A stretch of 19,094 nucleotides of DNA, from the NCBI GenBank assembly GCA_037439945.1, contig JBBIVA010000069.1, positions 1 through 19,094 on the forward strand, given 5' to 3'. This stretch comes from CALEUX01 sp037439945 (GTDB taxonomy: Bacteria; Bacteroidota; Bacteroidia; Bacteroidales; Marinilabiliaceae). This document shows, in pieces, positions 1 through 7,565 of this stretch (position 1 is its first letter; the number at the start of each line of letters is the position of its first letter). The notes beneath the pieces were generated by a model, which ran no database searches, was not told where the DNA came from, and saw only the letters and a list, made by a program, of their open reading frames with translations. The translations under genes and the position numbers were made by a program.

Positions 1-2
1 AA

Positions 3-25
3 TTTCTAATGACGGTCATTAGAAA
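3..25. repeat. Perfect inverted repeat at the left edge
   Basis: The 11-base arms TTTCTAATGAC (3-13) and GTCATTAGAAA (15-25) are exact reverse complements around a single central base. Neither strand shows a T-run after the stem, so a factor-independent terminator is not well supported. An operator for a gene beyond the left edge, or a weak hairpin, is as likely. Bases 1-187 show no convincing gene. They also hold a second, looser inverted pair, AAATGGCTAA (26-35) and TTAGCCATTT (72-81). Confidence 0.35.
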
Positions 26-187
26 AAATGGCTAAAGACAAATTTGGGATAAATATTAAGCCCAGTAGTACTTAGCCATTTATTACTTAAGGGCAATCCC
101 CGTTTATAAGTAGGCCATCGGTTATAAAAGGTGTTGGTTTATATCCTGTTTTCGGGCAGGCAAATTTATGGTGTATATGGGTAAATG

Positions 188-224
188 AAAACGGGGCTTT
201 GGTGAAATTCCTAAGCCCCGTTTT
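188..224 (-). terminator. Intrinsic terminator of the CoA-transferase gene
   Basis: A perfect 12-bp stem pairs AAAACGGGGCTT (188-199) with AAGCCCCGTTTT (213-224) around a 13-nt loop. It lies 20 bases beyond the stop of the minus-strand gene starting at 1548. The core is GC-rich, and the 3' arm read on the minus strand ends in TTTT. The symmetry could also stop transcription entering from the left. Confidence 0.75.
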
Positions 225-243
225 ATGTTTAAAATTATTTGAA

Positions 244-1548
244 TTAAACTTTTGGCACATAACGGTAATGTGGCCCAAATCTTTCAAAGGCTGACCTGTC
301 AAGCATTTCACGATGATTAGGATGGGCAACCGAAATAATTAACCTGGCTCTTTCCTGAAGAGTTTTTCCGTATAAGTTAACAGCACCAAATTCGGTAACC
401 AGCCAGTGCATGTTTGCACGTGTTGTAACTACACCGGCCCCTTCCATAAGGGTTGGGGTAATTTTTGAAACTCCTTTTGATGTTACAGATGGCATTGCAA
501 TAATTGGTTTACCACCTTCGGAATGTCCTGCACCTCTAATAAAGTCAATTTGGCCACCTACACCTGAATAGTGTGTTGTTCCAATTGAGTCGGCACAAAC
601 CTGACCGGTTAAGTCAACCGAAAGTGCAGAATTAATAGCAGTTACCTTATTGTTTTTCCGTATAACATGAATGCCGTTTGTATGAGCAACATCCATCATT
701 GCAACCATTGGGTTATCATCAATAAAATCATACAGGGCCTGAGATCCCATAAGAAACGATGCCACAATTTTACCTTTGTCTATTTGCTTTTTTCTGCAGG
801 TTACAACCCCGCTGTCAATCAATGGTAAAAGTCCATCTGAGAACATCTCGGTATGTATCCCCAAATCTTTATGGTTTCCCAATTCCGCCAGTACAGCATT
901 TGGAATACCGCCAATACCCATTTGTAAACATGCTCCGTCATCAACCAATGCCGCAACATTCCTGCCTATAGCCTTTTCTATGTCGGTTAGCGGATCATTA
1001 TGGTGAATATAAAGTGGTTCATCGTGCTCAACAATAATATCCAGTTCTTTAATATTAATCATTGCATCGCCCCATGCCCTGGGCACGTGTTTATTAACCT
1101 GGGCAATTACCGTATCTGCATTTTCAATAGCAGCAAGTGATGCATCAACCGAGGTACCCAAAGATACAAATCCATGCTTATCGGGTGGAGATACCTGAAC
1201 CATTGCTACATTCACTTTTAAATACCCCTGTCTTATAAGTTTTTGAGTTTCACTAAGAAAAACAGGAATGTAATCAGCATAACCTGCCTGAGTTGCTTTA
1301 CGAACGTTACTGCCTACAAAAAAGGACTCAAGCTGAAATATTCCCTCAAATTCTGCATCAGCATACGGGCATGAACCTTCAGTATGAATGTGCTGAATTT
1401 TTACATCATAAAGCTCTTTATTGCGCCCGCGTTCAACCATAGCCTTAATAAGAACATGTGGGGTAACTGCCACACTGCTTAAATGAATACGATCGCCTGA
1501 TTTTATTACTTTTACTGCCTCATCGGCCGTAACTGCCTTGTAACCCAT
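244..1548 (-). CDS. Acetyl-CoA hydrolase/transferase family protein (4-hydroxybutyrate CoA-transferase-like)
   Basis: This is a 434-residue class I CoA-transferase, cytosolic, with no signal peptide. The family moves CoA between acyl-CoA (acetyl-, butyryl-) and a carboxylate such as 4-hydroxybutyrate, acetate or succinate, in fermentation. Visible marks are the glycine-rich CoA-site motif GIGGIPNAV (211-219) and HTEMFSDG (232-239). By family precedent, Glu234 is the likely catalytic residue that forms the glutamyl-CoA intermediate. The C-terminal half carries the usual GVGGQIDF-type segment and ends near HPNHREMLDR. Length matches the 430-440 typical of AbfT/Cat2-like enzymes. No 4-aminobutyrate or succinate-degradation gene is nearby, so the substrate cannot be inferred. 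It is transcribed alone between a candidate promoter at 1661-1691 and a hairpin terminator at 188-224. Family membership is secure; substrate is not. Confidence 0.93.
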   Translation of the reverse strand: MGYKAVTADEAVKVIKSGDRIHLSSVAVTPHVLIKAMVERGRNKELYDVKIQHIHTEGSCPYADAEFEGIFQLESFFVGSNVRKATQAGYADYIPVFLSETQKLIRQGYLKVNVAMVQVSPPDKHGFVSLGTSVDASLAAIENADTVIAQVNKHVPRAWGDAMINIKELDIIVEHDEPLYIHHNDPLTDIEKAIGRNVAALVDDGACLQMGIGGIPNAVLAELGNHKDLGIHTEMFSDGLLPLIDSGVVTCRKKQIDKGKIVASFLMGSQALYDFIDDNPMVAMMDVAHTNGIHVIRKNNKVTAINSALSVDLTGQVCADSIGTTHYSGVGGQIDFIRGAGHSEGGKPIIAMPSVTSKGVSKITPTLMEGAGVVTTRANMHWLVTEFGAVNLYGKTLQERARLIISVAHPNHREMLDRSAFERFGPHYRYVPKV

Positions 1549-1964
1549 TTGAAACCTGTTTAATAATTATTTGACTATTTCCTTAAAAAACGCTGTAAAA
1601 GTACTATTTTCTATTTATTTTACACCACCCCATAAGCTGTTTAACATCACCTTTTCGATCCAAATTTATTGATGCCTGGGTTTAAATTCAGGTTATTGTA
1701 TTATTGAATATCAAGTGCCGGGATACCTTTAATAATGGATTCCGTAAACTGGGTTAATAGCTTGCCCTGTTATAATTTATTTATGTAATTGGCCGGTTGT
1801 ATTAGTTTTATTATTAATCAGTTAATGATTTTATAATGTTGTATAGTTGAAGTATCCGAATAACTGATTATGGTTTTTGACATGCAAGGTTGTTTTCGTT
1901 TATAGAAAAAATAAACTTTTTTAGCTGGTTATATGTTTTATGTTTAAATAATAAGGGTAAAATT
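1549..1964. other. Divergent intergenic region between the CoA-transferase and pdxH
   Basis: About 415 bases without a convincing gene. It holds a candidate promoter for the leftward gene (1661-1691) and an exact 10-bp inverted repeat, TAATCAGTTA (1815-1824) and TAACTGATTA (1861-1870), separated by 36 bases. A TTG codon at 1890 opens a frame into pdxH, but the extra 25 residues are not PdxH-like. No good plus-strand TAnnTTTG box is evident; TATGTTTT (1932-1939) is the closest, and it has no matching -33 element. Confidence 0.6.
1661..1691 (-). promoter_or_regulatory. Candidate Bacteroidota promoter for the CoA-transferase gene
   Basis: Read on the minus strand, a CTG (1691-1689) is followed by 20 bases and then TAAATTTG (1668-1661), an exact match to the Bacteroidota -7 consensus TAnnTTTG. 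The -33 element differs from TTG by one base. Transcription would begin near 1655, giving a leader of roughly 107 nt. The assignment rests on motif matching alone. Confidence 0.4.
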
Positions 1965-2591
1965 ATGGAACTAGGGGCCAATATTGTTAACTCATTATTA
2001 AGAAGGGAAGATTTAAGCCACGATCCTTTTATTCAATTAAAAAAATGGTTAACCGAGGCCGGAGAAAAGGGCGTCGATATCCCGGAAGCAATGCATTTGT
2101 CAACACTTGGCATTGATTGTCAACCTCATTCAAGAATAGTTCTGTTAAAAGGCATTGAAGGAGAAAATTTATTTTTTTTTACTAATTATGAAAGTTCAAA
2201 GGCTAAAGAAATAAATTTAAATCCCAATGTTGCCTTGCTTTTTTATTGGCCCAGGCTTGAAAAACAAATCAGGGTTGAAGGAGTAGCCTTTAAGGCTGAT
2301 GCCAAAGTATCCGACAGCTATTTTGCTACAAGGCCAAGAAACAGTCAATTAGGGGCTTGGGCATCACCACAAAGCAAAAAAATTGATTCACAGGACCAGC
2401 TGGAACTACTATATAATAAGGCAGATAAAAAATTTCACGGTGTTGAGGTTCCACGGCCCCCAAACTGGGGTGGATATTTAGTTAAACCTTTCATGTTTGA
2501 ATTTTGGAACGGTCAACCCTGTCGCCTGCACAACAGGTTCAAATACTCAAAAAACGGGGAGAAATGGAAAATAGTACAGCTTGCACCCTGA
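1965..2591 (+). CDS. pdxH: Pyridoxine/pyridoxamine 5'-phosphate oxidase
   Basis: This 208-residue FMN enzyme oxidises pyridoxine or pyridoxamine 5'-phosphate to pyridoxal 5'-phosphate, the last step of vitamin B6 synthesis and salvage; it is a cytosolic homodimer. The split-barrel hallmarks are present: SRIVLLKG and FFFTNYESSKAKE (FMN/phosphate contacts), ALLFYWPRLEKQIRVEG, then ATRPRNSQLGAWAS, and the family C-terminus RPPNWGGYLVKP, RLHNRF and QLAP. The usual RLHDR motif reads RLHNR here. I chose the ATG at 1965, which gives a normal length. An upstream TTG at 1890 would add 25 hydrophobic residues foreign to the family. The gene stands alone on this strand and ends one base from the convergent gldA-like stop codon. 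The call is secure. Confidence 0.95.
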   Translation: MELGANIVNSLLRREDLSHDPFIQLKKWLTEAGEKGVDIPEAMHLSTLGIDCQPHSRIVLLKGIEGENLFFFTNYESSKAKEINLNPNVALLFYWPRLEKQIRVEGVAFKADAKVSDSYFATRPRNSQLGAWASPQSKKIDSQDQLELLYNKADKKFHGVEVPRPPNWGGYLVKPFMFEFWNGQPCRLHNRFKYSKNGEKWKIVQLAP

Positions 2592-2592
2592 A

Positions 2593-3501
2593 TCAGGAGT
2601 TTGTTAATGAACGGAATACTTCCTCAAGGGATTCTTCCTTTTTCCACATGCCCAGTAAAATTAGGTTATTTTCAACTGCAAATTTAAAAATGTCAGGCCT
2701 TAAATCATTGTCCGGTTTTGAAGAAATTTTCCACCATCTTCCACTCTCATGAAGGTTTGATACCCCCGGTATTGAAAGCAACAATTCTGGGGCAATATTC
2801 CTGTCGAACTCAACTTCAATAATATTTTCATTTTTAAGACTTATATTTTCCAGTTGACCCGGATTTGCATCGGCAACAATTTGTCCGTTATGAATAATGA
2901 TTACACGTTCGCATATGGCTTTAACTTCTTGCATAATGTGGGTCGAAAGCAATACAGTTTTTGATCGTCCCAATTCCTGAATAAGGCTTCTGACCCCTGC
3001 AATCTGATTGGGGTCCAACCCTGTAGTTGGTTCATCCAAAATAAGTACCTCCGGGTTGGGCAGGATTGACTGGGCAAGGCCAACCCTTTGACGGTAACCC
3101 TTAGATAAGGCACCTATTTTTTTATGCCGTTCAGGCCCCAACCCCGTTATCTCAATCATTTCTTCAACTCTCTTACGGCAATTTCCCATTTTATATATTG
3201 AGCCTATAAACATAAGATATTCCGCTACATACATATCATGGTACAATGGGTTATGTTCGGGCAAATAACCAATTTTTTGTCTGAATTTTACATCGTTTCC
3301 TGTTATATCGTGGCCACAAACATTAACTTTGCCTGATGAAGCGGGCAAATAACCAGTAAGAATTTTCATCATCGATGATTTCCCTGCTCCATTTGGACCA
3401 AGAAACCCTACAACTTCACCACTGTTTATATTGAATGAAATATTTTTAAGTGCTTGTTGTTTGCCATAAAAGCGCGAAACATCAGAAACTGTAATTGACA
3501 T
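2593..3501 (-). CDS. gldA: ABC transporter ATP-binding protein, GldA-like
   Basis: This 302-residue cytoplasmic ABC ATPase has Walker A GPNGAGKS (35-42), a Q-loop region reading YLPEHNPLYHDM (80-91) with Glu in the usual Gln place, the signature LSKGYRQRVGLA (132-143), Walker B VLILDEP (152-158) and the H-loop His188 in STHIMQEV. YLPEHNPLY, LSKGYRQRVGLA and GLDPNQ are strongly reminiscent of GldA, the ATPase of the gliding-associated GldAFG transporter of Flavobacterium. Close homologues also occur in non-gliding Bacteroidota. The C-terminal third (about 220-302) is a regulatory extension common in this ABC class. The partner permease genes gldF and gldG are not adjacent on either side. It diverges from ispG and converges on pdxH. 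The ABC assignment is certain; the GldA subfamily is likely, and a role in gliding is not shown. Confidence 0.85.
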   Translation of the reverse strand: MSITVSDVSRFYGKQQALKNISFNINSGEVVGFLGPNGAGKSSMMKILTGYLPASSGKVNVCGHDITGNDVKFRQKIGYLPEHNPLYHDMYVAEYLMFIGSIYKMGNCRKRVEEMIEITGLGPERHKKIGALSKGYRQRVGLAQSILPNPEVLILDEPTTGLDPNQIAGVRSLIQELGRSKTVLLSTHIMQEVKAICERVIIIHNGQIVADANPGQLENISLKNENIIEVEFDRNIAPELLLSIPGVSNLHESGRWWKISSKPDNDLRPDIFKFAVENNLILLGMWKKEESLEEVFRSLTNS

Positions 3502-3584
3502 ATTTTTTTTTGTATAAAGGTATTAATTTTATTAAAAGAGAGGATAATTTAGCAACCGTAATAATAGCAACCAAAAAATCACCT

Positions 3585-5462
3585 ATGCCTGACAATATTA
3601 ATCTTAAATCTTTCGTAACCAGTTTGTTTCAATATAATAGGAACCCAACCGTTGAAGTAAGGGCGGGAGACCTGAAAATTGGTGGATTAAATCCGGTCCG
3701 ACTTCAATCAATGACCACAACAAATACTCTTGATACGGATGCAACAGTGGAGCAATGTATTAAAATATTTGACGCAGGGGGTGAACTTGTAAGGATTACC
3801 GCACAGGGTAAACGTGAAGCATCCAACCTTTTTTTAATAAGGAAAATTCTTAACAAAAAAGGGTATAGTTACCCTTTGGCTGCCGATATACATTTTAACA
3901 GTGAAGCTGCATCAGTGGCCGCAACTTTTGTTGAAAAAGTAAGAATAAACCCGGGGAATTTTGCAGGTGGCGCAAAAAAAATTCAGAAAATAGCTTATAC
4001 TGATGAATTATATTTAAAAGAGGTTGATGATATAAAGAAAGTGTTTGTTCCATTTCTTAAAATTTGCAGTAAAAATGGAACGGCTATAAGAATAGGAGTG
4101 AATCACGGGAGCCTTTCAGACAGAATAATGTCAAAATATGGCGACACGCCCATCGGGATGGTGGAATCTTGTATGGAATATCTTAGGATTTGCCGTGATG
4201 AAAATTTCAACAATGTTGTAGTTAGCATTAAATCAAGCAACACAAGGGTGATGGTTCATACAGTAAGATTGTTGAATTATACAATGAAAGCTGAAGGCAT
4301 GAAATATCCGTTGCATCTTGGTGTTACCGAAGCAGGTATGGGTGAGGATGGAAGAATTAAATCAGCTGTGGGAATTGGAGCGTTATTGGCCGACGGGCTT
4401 GGTGATACCATTAGAGTTTCGCTGACTGAAGACCCGGAACTGGAGATACCTGTTGCAGATAGGTTGAAAAAACATTTTGAATCTTTTAATGGCCATAATC
4501 CCATTAAAGCGGTACCAATTAATAATTATCAGCCATTTGAATATAAAAAAAGAGAAACTCATTCAGTTATTGGAATTGGCGGTATGAATCACCCATGGGT
4601 TATAACAGATTTGCGTGGTTATAATAAAATACCAAACATGGGTGTGGTTCCGGATGCTGTTATTTTAGATAATTCCGGGCTGATATTGCCAAATGATATC
4701 TCACACCTGTTAAGAATTGTTCCTTTTGGAGAAAATATATTTAATCAGGATAAAACTGTTTTACCGTTATGCACAATTAAGGATATTTCGGATGCCGATT
4801 TAAAAAAACCTGGAGTTTTGCAACTTGGATATGAGGATTTGTCGTTTGAAACAATTGAATTTTTAAGAAATAATAAAAACATCATAATTCTGCTGGAGAC
4901 CGGTCATGTAAATGGAGTTGCTGAACAAAGGGCTTTTTTTCTGGCACTTTTACATTTTAAAATTACAAACCCTGTTATTGTACAAAGAAAATATTTGAAT
5001 ACTGAATTGTCTGCATTTCAAATAGATTCAGCTGCCGATACAGGGCTCCTGTTTATTGACGGATTTGGAGAAGGTTTGTCATTGGTTGCCCCTGCACTAT
5101 GTCCAAGGGAGATAACAGAAACAGCATTTGGTATTTTACAGGCATCAAGGGCCAGATTTTCAAAAACCGAATATATTTCTTGTCCCGGTTGTGGACGAAC
5201 CCTCTTTAACCTTCAATCAACTACAGAATTAATTAAGGCCCGAACCAGCCATTTAAAAGGAATTAAAATTGCCATAATGGGTTGTATAGTAAACGGAATT
5301 GGCGAAATGGCCGACGCAGATTATGGTTATGTAGGAGCCGGTGCCGGCAGAATATCCCTATTTAAAAACAGGGAGCTTGTAATTAAAAACATGCCCCAGT
5401 CAGAAGCAGTGGAGCGTTTGATAGAACTGATAAAAGATGATGGCCACTGGCTTGAACCATAA
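3585..5462 (+). CDS. ispG: 4-hydroxy-3-methylbut-2-enyl diphosphate synthase, long inserted form
   Basis: IspG (GcpE) reductively converts methylerythritol cyclodiphosphate to HMBPP in the MEP isoprenoid pathway, using a [4Fe-4S] cluster. The 625-residue product has an N-terminal TIM barrel (about 20-295, with VRLQSMTTTNT, ADIHFN and VRINPGN), an inserted domain (about 300-500) and a C-terminal cluster domain. The cluster ligands are Cys533 and Cys536 (SCPGCGRT) and Cys567 (MGCIVNGIGE), with the conserved Glu574. The insert makes it far longer than the roughly 370-residue E. coli type. This long architecture is the normal one in Bacteroidota, Chlamydiae and plants. I chose the ATG at 3585. 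A TTG at 3495 would extend the frame into the divergent gldA-like gene with 30 residues that do not resemble IspG. The gene stands alone on its strand. Confidence 0.97.
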   Translation: MPDNINLKSFVTSLFQYNRNPTVEVRAGDLKIGGLNPVRLQSMTTTNTLDTDATVEQCIKIFDAGGELVRITAQGKREASNLFLIRKILNKKGYSYPLAADIHFNSEAASVAATFVEKVRINPGNFAGGAKKIQKIAYTDELYLKEVDDIKKVFVPFLKICSKNGTAIRIGVNHGSLSDRIMSKYGDTPIGMVESCMEYLRICRDENFNNVVVSIKSSNTRVMVHTVRLLNYTMKAEGMKYPLHLGVTEAGMGEDGRIKSAVGIGALLADGLGDTIRVSLTEDPELEIPVADRLKKHFESFNGHNPIKAVPINNYQPFEYKKRETHSVIGIGGMNHPWVITDLRGYNKIPNMGVVPDAVILDNSGLILPNDISHLLRIVPFGENIFNQDKTVLPLCTIKDISDADLKKPGVLQLGYEDLSFETIEFLRNNKNIIILLETGHVNGVAEQRAFFLALLHFKITNPVIVQRKYLNTELSAFQIDSAADTGLLFIDGFGEGLSLVAPALCPREITETAFGILQASRARFSKTEYISCPGCGRTLFNLQSTTELIKARTSHLKGIKIAIMGCIVNGIGEMADADYGYVGAGAGRISLFKNRELVIKNMPQSEAVERLIELIKDDGHWLEP

Positions 5463-5614
5463 TTTTTTTCAGTTAATGAGTATTTTATATAAACGAAAGA
5501 ATTATATTTATTAAATTATTTGATGACCAATTTTATAAATCATTGAGTTAATTTTTGCACAGGGCCAAATGATTTTATAAATTGCAATTTAGGTTGAACC
5601 TTCAATGAAAAAAA

Positions 5615-6394
5615 ATGAAGCAACTCTTTTTGCTTTTGTTTGTTGCAATGCCGGTATTCTCGATTTCGGAGAACATTGAGATTAAAGGCACATATCAGGG
5701 CGAAAATCTCTACGTTAAAAATCCGTTTGCAGCATCCGGAGTAGGGTTTTGTGTTTACGAAGTTACTGTAAACGGGATGACAACAACAGATGAAATAAAT
5801 TCAAGTGCCTTTGAAATTGACCTTACCTTGTTTGGGTTTAGAATTGGCGAACAAATTACAGTTACTATTAAATACAAAGAAGGTTGTACGCCAAGAGTAT
5901 TAAATACCGAAGTTTTAAGTCCTAGGGCAACCTTTGAAGTAGAAGATGTAAAAATTGAAGGAGAAAGCCTTGTTTGGACTTCCAGGAATGAGTCAGGCCC
6001 GTTACCATATTATGTTGAGCAATTCAGGTGGAATAAGTGGATTACAGTTGGAGAAGCAGAAGGGAAAGGAGTTCAGGGGGCCCACAGATATTCAGTGCCC
6101 TTAAGGTTTCACACAGGTGAAAACAGGTTCAGAATAAGGCAAACTGATAGCCGCCGAAATAATAAATATTCAGCCGAACTCACGCACAAAAGCAATAAAC
6201 CTCCGGTAGCTTTCACAATTTCTGTAGGAGGAAATGAAATTGTATTTTCGCAACCTACAATGTATGAAGTATATGACAATTATGGCCGTATAGTTTTTAA
6301 AGGTTATGGAGAGCGCGCAAAAATAAGCACGCTGGAAAAAGGGAGATATTATCTTAATTTCGATAATAAGCTGGATTTTTTTATAAAACGGTGA
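5615..6394 (+). CDS. Secreted protein of unknown function with a T9SS-like C-terminal segment
   Basis: This 259-residue protein begins with a clear signal peptide (1 to about 17, core LFLLLFVAM), so it should leave the cytoplasm. The mature part appears rich in beta strands (IEIKGTYQGENLYVKNP, FEIDLTLFGFRIGEQITV) and has two cysteines (46 and 91). I do not recognise a named family. The last 45 residues, with VYDNYGRIVFKG, ISTLEKGRYYL and FFIKR, follow the pattern of the Bacteroidota type IX secretion sorting domain: a hydrophobic strand, a short turn, a 'L..G.Y' strand and a basic end. The fit is loose. The start is the ATG at 5615; an ATG at 5605 is in another frame. It lies 152 bp after ispG and 346 bp before parA, so it is probably its own unit. 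Its being a real secreted protein is well supported; its function is open. Confidence 0.85.
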   Translation: MKQLFLLLFVAMPVFSISENIEIKGTYQGENLYVKNPFAASGVGFCVYEVTVNGMTTTDEINSSAFEIDLTLFGFRIGEQITVTIKYKEGCTPRVLNTEVLSPRATFEVEDVKIEGESLVWTSRNESGPLPYYVEQFRWNKWITVGEAEGKGVQGAHRYSVPLRFHTGENRFRIRQTDSRRNNKYSAELTHKSNKPPVAFTISVGGNEIVFSQPTMYEVYDNYGRIVFKGYGERAKISTLEKGRYYLNFDNKLDFFIKR

Positions 6395-6641
6395 TTTTAA
6401 AAAACATTGTTTTACCTCCAAATTAATTATTAAACTTTCCAATAAAACAGTTTTTACGGGGCAAGGTGATATGTTGAAATAACTGCCTCTGGTTGAATAA
6501 AAATCCCGGCGAAAGTTTTAGTTGATAATTAATTACTTACCAACTTTAAAACTATCCTTAAACTGGTTACACCTTAAAAAAATTGATAATAAAAAAAATC
6601 TGGGCCCTTTGGTTGTGGAAACCAATGTTAACGCAAAATAG

Positions 6642-6670
6642 TTATTTTAATAACTGATTTATTTTAATAA
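6642..6670. promoter_or_regulatory. Two tandem 12-bp palindromes in the parA promoter (candidate operator)
   Basis: The 12-mer TTATTTTAATAA occurs exactly at 6642-6653 and at 6659-6670, offset by 17 bases. Each copy is a perfect palindrome, and the first extends to AGTTATTTTAATAACT (6640-6655). The pair covers the -33 element and the spacer before the -7 box at 6676, where a bound repressor would block RNA polymerase. The region is very AT-rich, which raises the odds of chance symmetry. Confidence 0.35.
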
Positions 6671-6683
6671 AATATTAACTTTG
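6654..6683 (+). promoter_or_regulatory. Bacteroidota-type promoter for parAB
   Basis: A CTG (6654-6656), 19 bases, then TAACTTTG (6676-6683) matches the TTG/N19-21/TAnnTTTG consensus with one -33 mismatch. The start of transcription would be near 6689, leaving a leader of about 52 nt before the parA ATG at 6741. This position also argues against a parA start at the TTG at 6681, which lies inside the -7 box. Confidence 0.55.
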
Positions 6684-6740
6684 GCTTTCGTCAAAAGCTA
6701 TGTTTTTTCATTTTTGACCTGGAATTTAAATCATTGTTTT

Positions 6741-7544
6741 ATGGCAAAAATTATTGCTTTAGCAAATCAAAAGGGTGGCGTAGGCAAAACCACCACAGCT
6801 ATTAACCTTGCCGCAAGTTTGGCGGTACTCGAATACAATGTTCTGGTTGTTGATGCTGATCCACAGGCAAATGCTACATCAGGATTTGGGTTCGATCTAA
6901 AAGAAATTGAAACCAGTATTTATGAATGTATAATTGACAAGGTTGATCCTAAAACTGCAGTTCTTAAGGCAGAAATTGACCACCTGTTTGTGCTTCCTTC
7001 ACATATCGATCTTGTGGGGGCCGAAATTGAAATGTTAAATATGCCAAATCGTGAGTATGTACTAAAGGAAGTTTTAGAAAAAGTACGTAACGATTATGAT
7101 TTCATTTTAATTGACTGTTCTCCCTCATTAGGATTAATTACTGTTAACGCTTTAACAGCGGCCGATTCGGTAATGATACCTGTACAATGTGAGTACTTTG
7201 CGCTTGAAGGTTTAGGAAAACTGCTTAATACTGTGAAAATTATTCAAAACAGGCTGAATCCGCAATTAGAAATCGAGGGTTTCCTGTTAACCATGTATGA
7301 CTCGCGTTTGAGGCTTTCAAATCAGGTTGTTGAAGAAGTTCAAACACATTTTCAGGATATGGTGTTTGAAACACTGGTAACAAGAAACATTAAACTCAGC
7401 GAGGCGCCAAGTTATGGGAAAGCTGTAGTTATGTACGATGCAGCATCTAAGGGGGCATTAAACTATCTGAACCTGGCACGGGAGTTGCTTCAAAAAAATA
7501 ACATGACCAGGATTGACAATAAGAACAAAATAATAAAAAAATAA
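6741..7544 (+). CDS. parA: Chromosome-partitioning ATPase ParA (Soj)
   Basis: This 267-residue deviant Walker ATPase dimerises on ATP, coats nucleoid DNA and is cycled by ParB to move and space replication origins. Visible are the P-loop KGGVGKTT (11-18) with its signature lysine, the A' motif DADPQANAT (38-46), Walker B FILIDCSP (121-128) and the family segment LSEAPSYGKAV in the C-terminal third. There is no N-terminal helix-turn-helix, which marks the small chromosomal (Soj) type rather than the plasmid P1 type. The ATG at 6741 begins directly at MAKIIALANQ, the usual Soj N-terminus. The longer frame from a TTG at 6681 runs through the promoter and is rejected. parB follows after 21 bp and is surely co-transcribed. 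The tandem palindromes upstream suggest repression, but the binding protein is unknown. Confidence 0.96.
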   Translation: MAKIIALANQKGGVGKTTTAINLAASLAVLEYNVLVVDADPQANATSGFGFDLKEIETSIYECIIDKVDPKTAVLKAEIDHLFVLPSHIDLVGAEIEMLNMPNREYVLKEVLEKVRNDYDFILIDCSPSLGLITVNALTAADSVMIPVQCEYFALEGLGKLLNTVKIIQNRLNPQLEIEGFLLTMYDSRLRLSNQVVEEVQTHFQDMVFETLVTRNIKLSEAPSYGKAVVMYDAASKGALNYLNLARELLQKNNMTRIDNKNKIIKK

Positions 7545-7565
7545 TCTTCATTATATAATTAGGTA

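Larger units (their letters stand above)
6395..6740. other. Intergenic region upstream of parAB
   Basis: About 346 bases without a gene. The left half holds an imperfect hairpin pairing AGTTTTAGTTG (6514-6524) with CAACTTTAAAACT (6541-6553), with a 2-nt bulge and no T-run. A 6-bp pair, TTGGTT (6609-6614) and AACCAA (6620-6625), follows. The right half holds the parA promoter and two tandem palindromes. I found no parS-like 16-mer in it. Confidence 0.6.

Noticed and set aside
1084..1093. CACGTG core in the CoA-transferase gene as a parS core
   Set aside because: The flanks do not match the parS consensus, and the site lies within coding sequence far from parAB.
1890..1964. Hydrophobic N-terminal extension of PdxH (possible membrane anchor)
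   Set aside because: It needs a TTG start and has no counterpart in this cytosolic family. The ATG at 1965 gives a normal length.
3495..3584. N-terminal extension of IspG from a TTG codon
   Set aside because: The 30 extra residues are not IspG-like and would run into the start of the divergent gldA-like gene. The ATG at 3585 fits better.
3300..5460. Horizontal transfer or a fusion event explaining the large ispG
   Set aside because: The inserted long form is the usual one in Bacteroidota, so no special event is needed.
6681..6740. Longer ParA starting at a TTG at 6681
   Set aside because: The codon lies inside the -7 promoter box, and the Soj family N-terminus begins exactly at the ATG at 6741.
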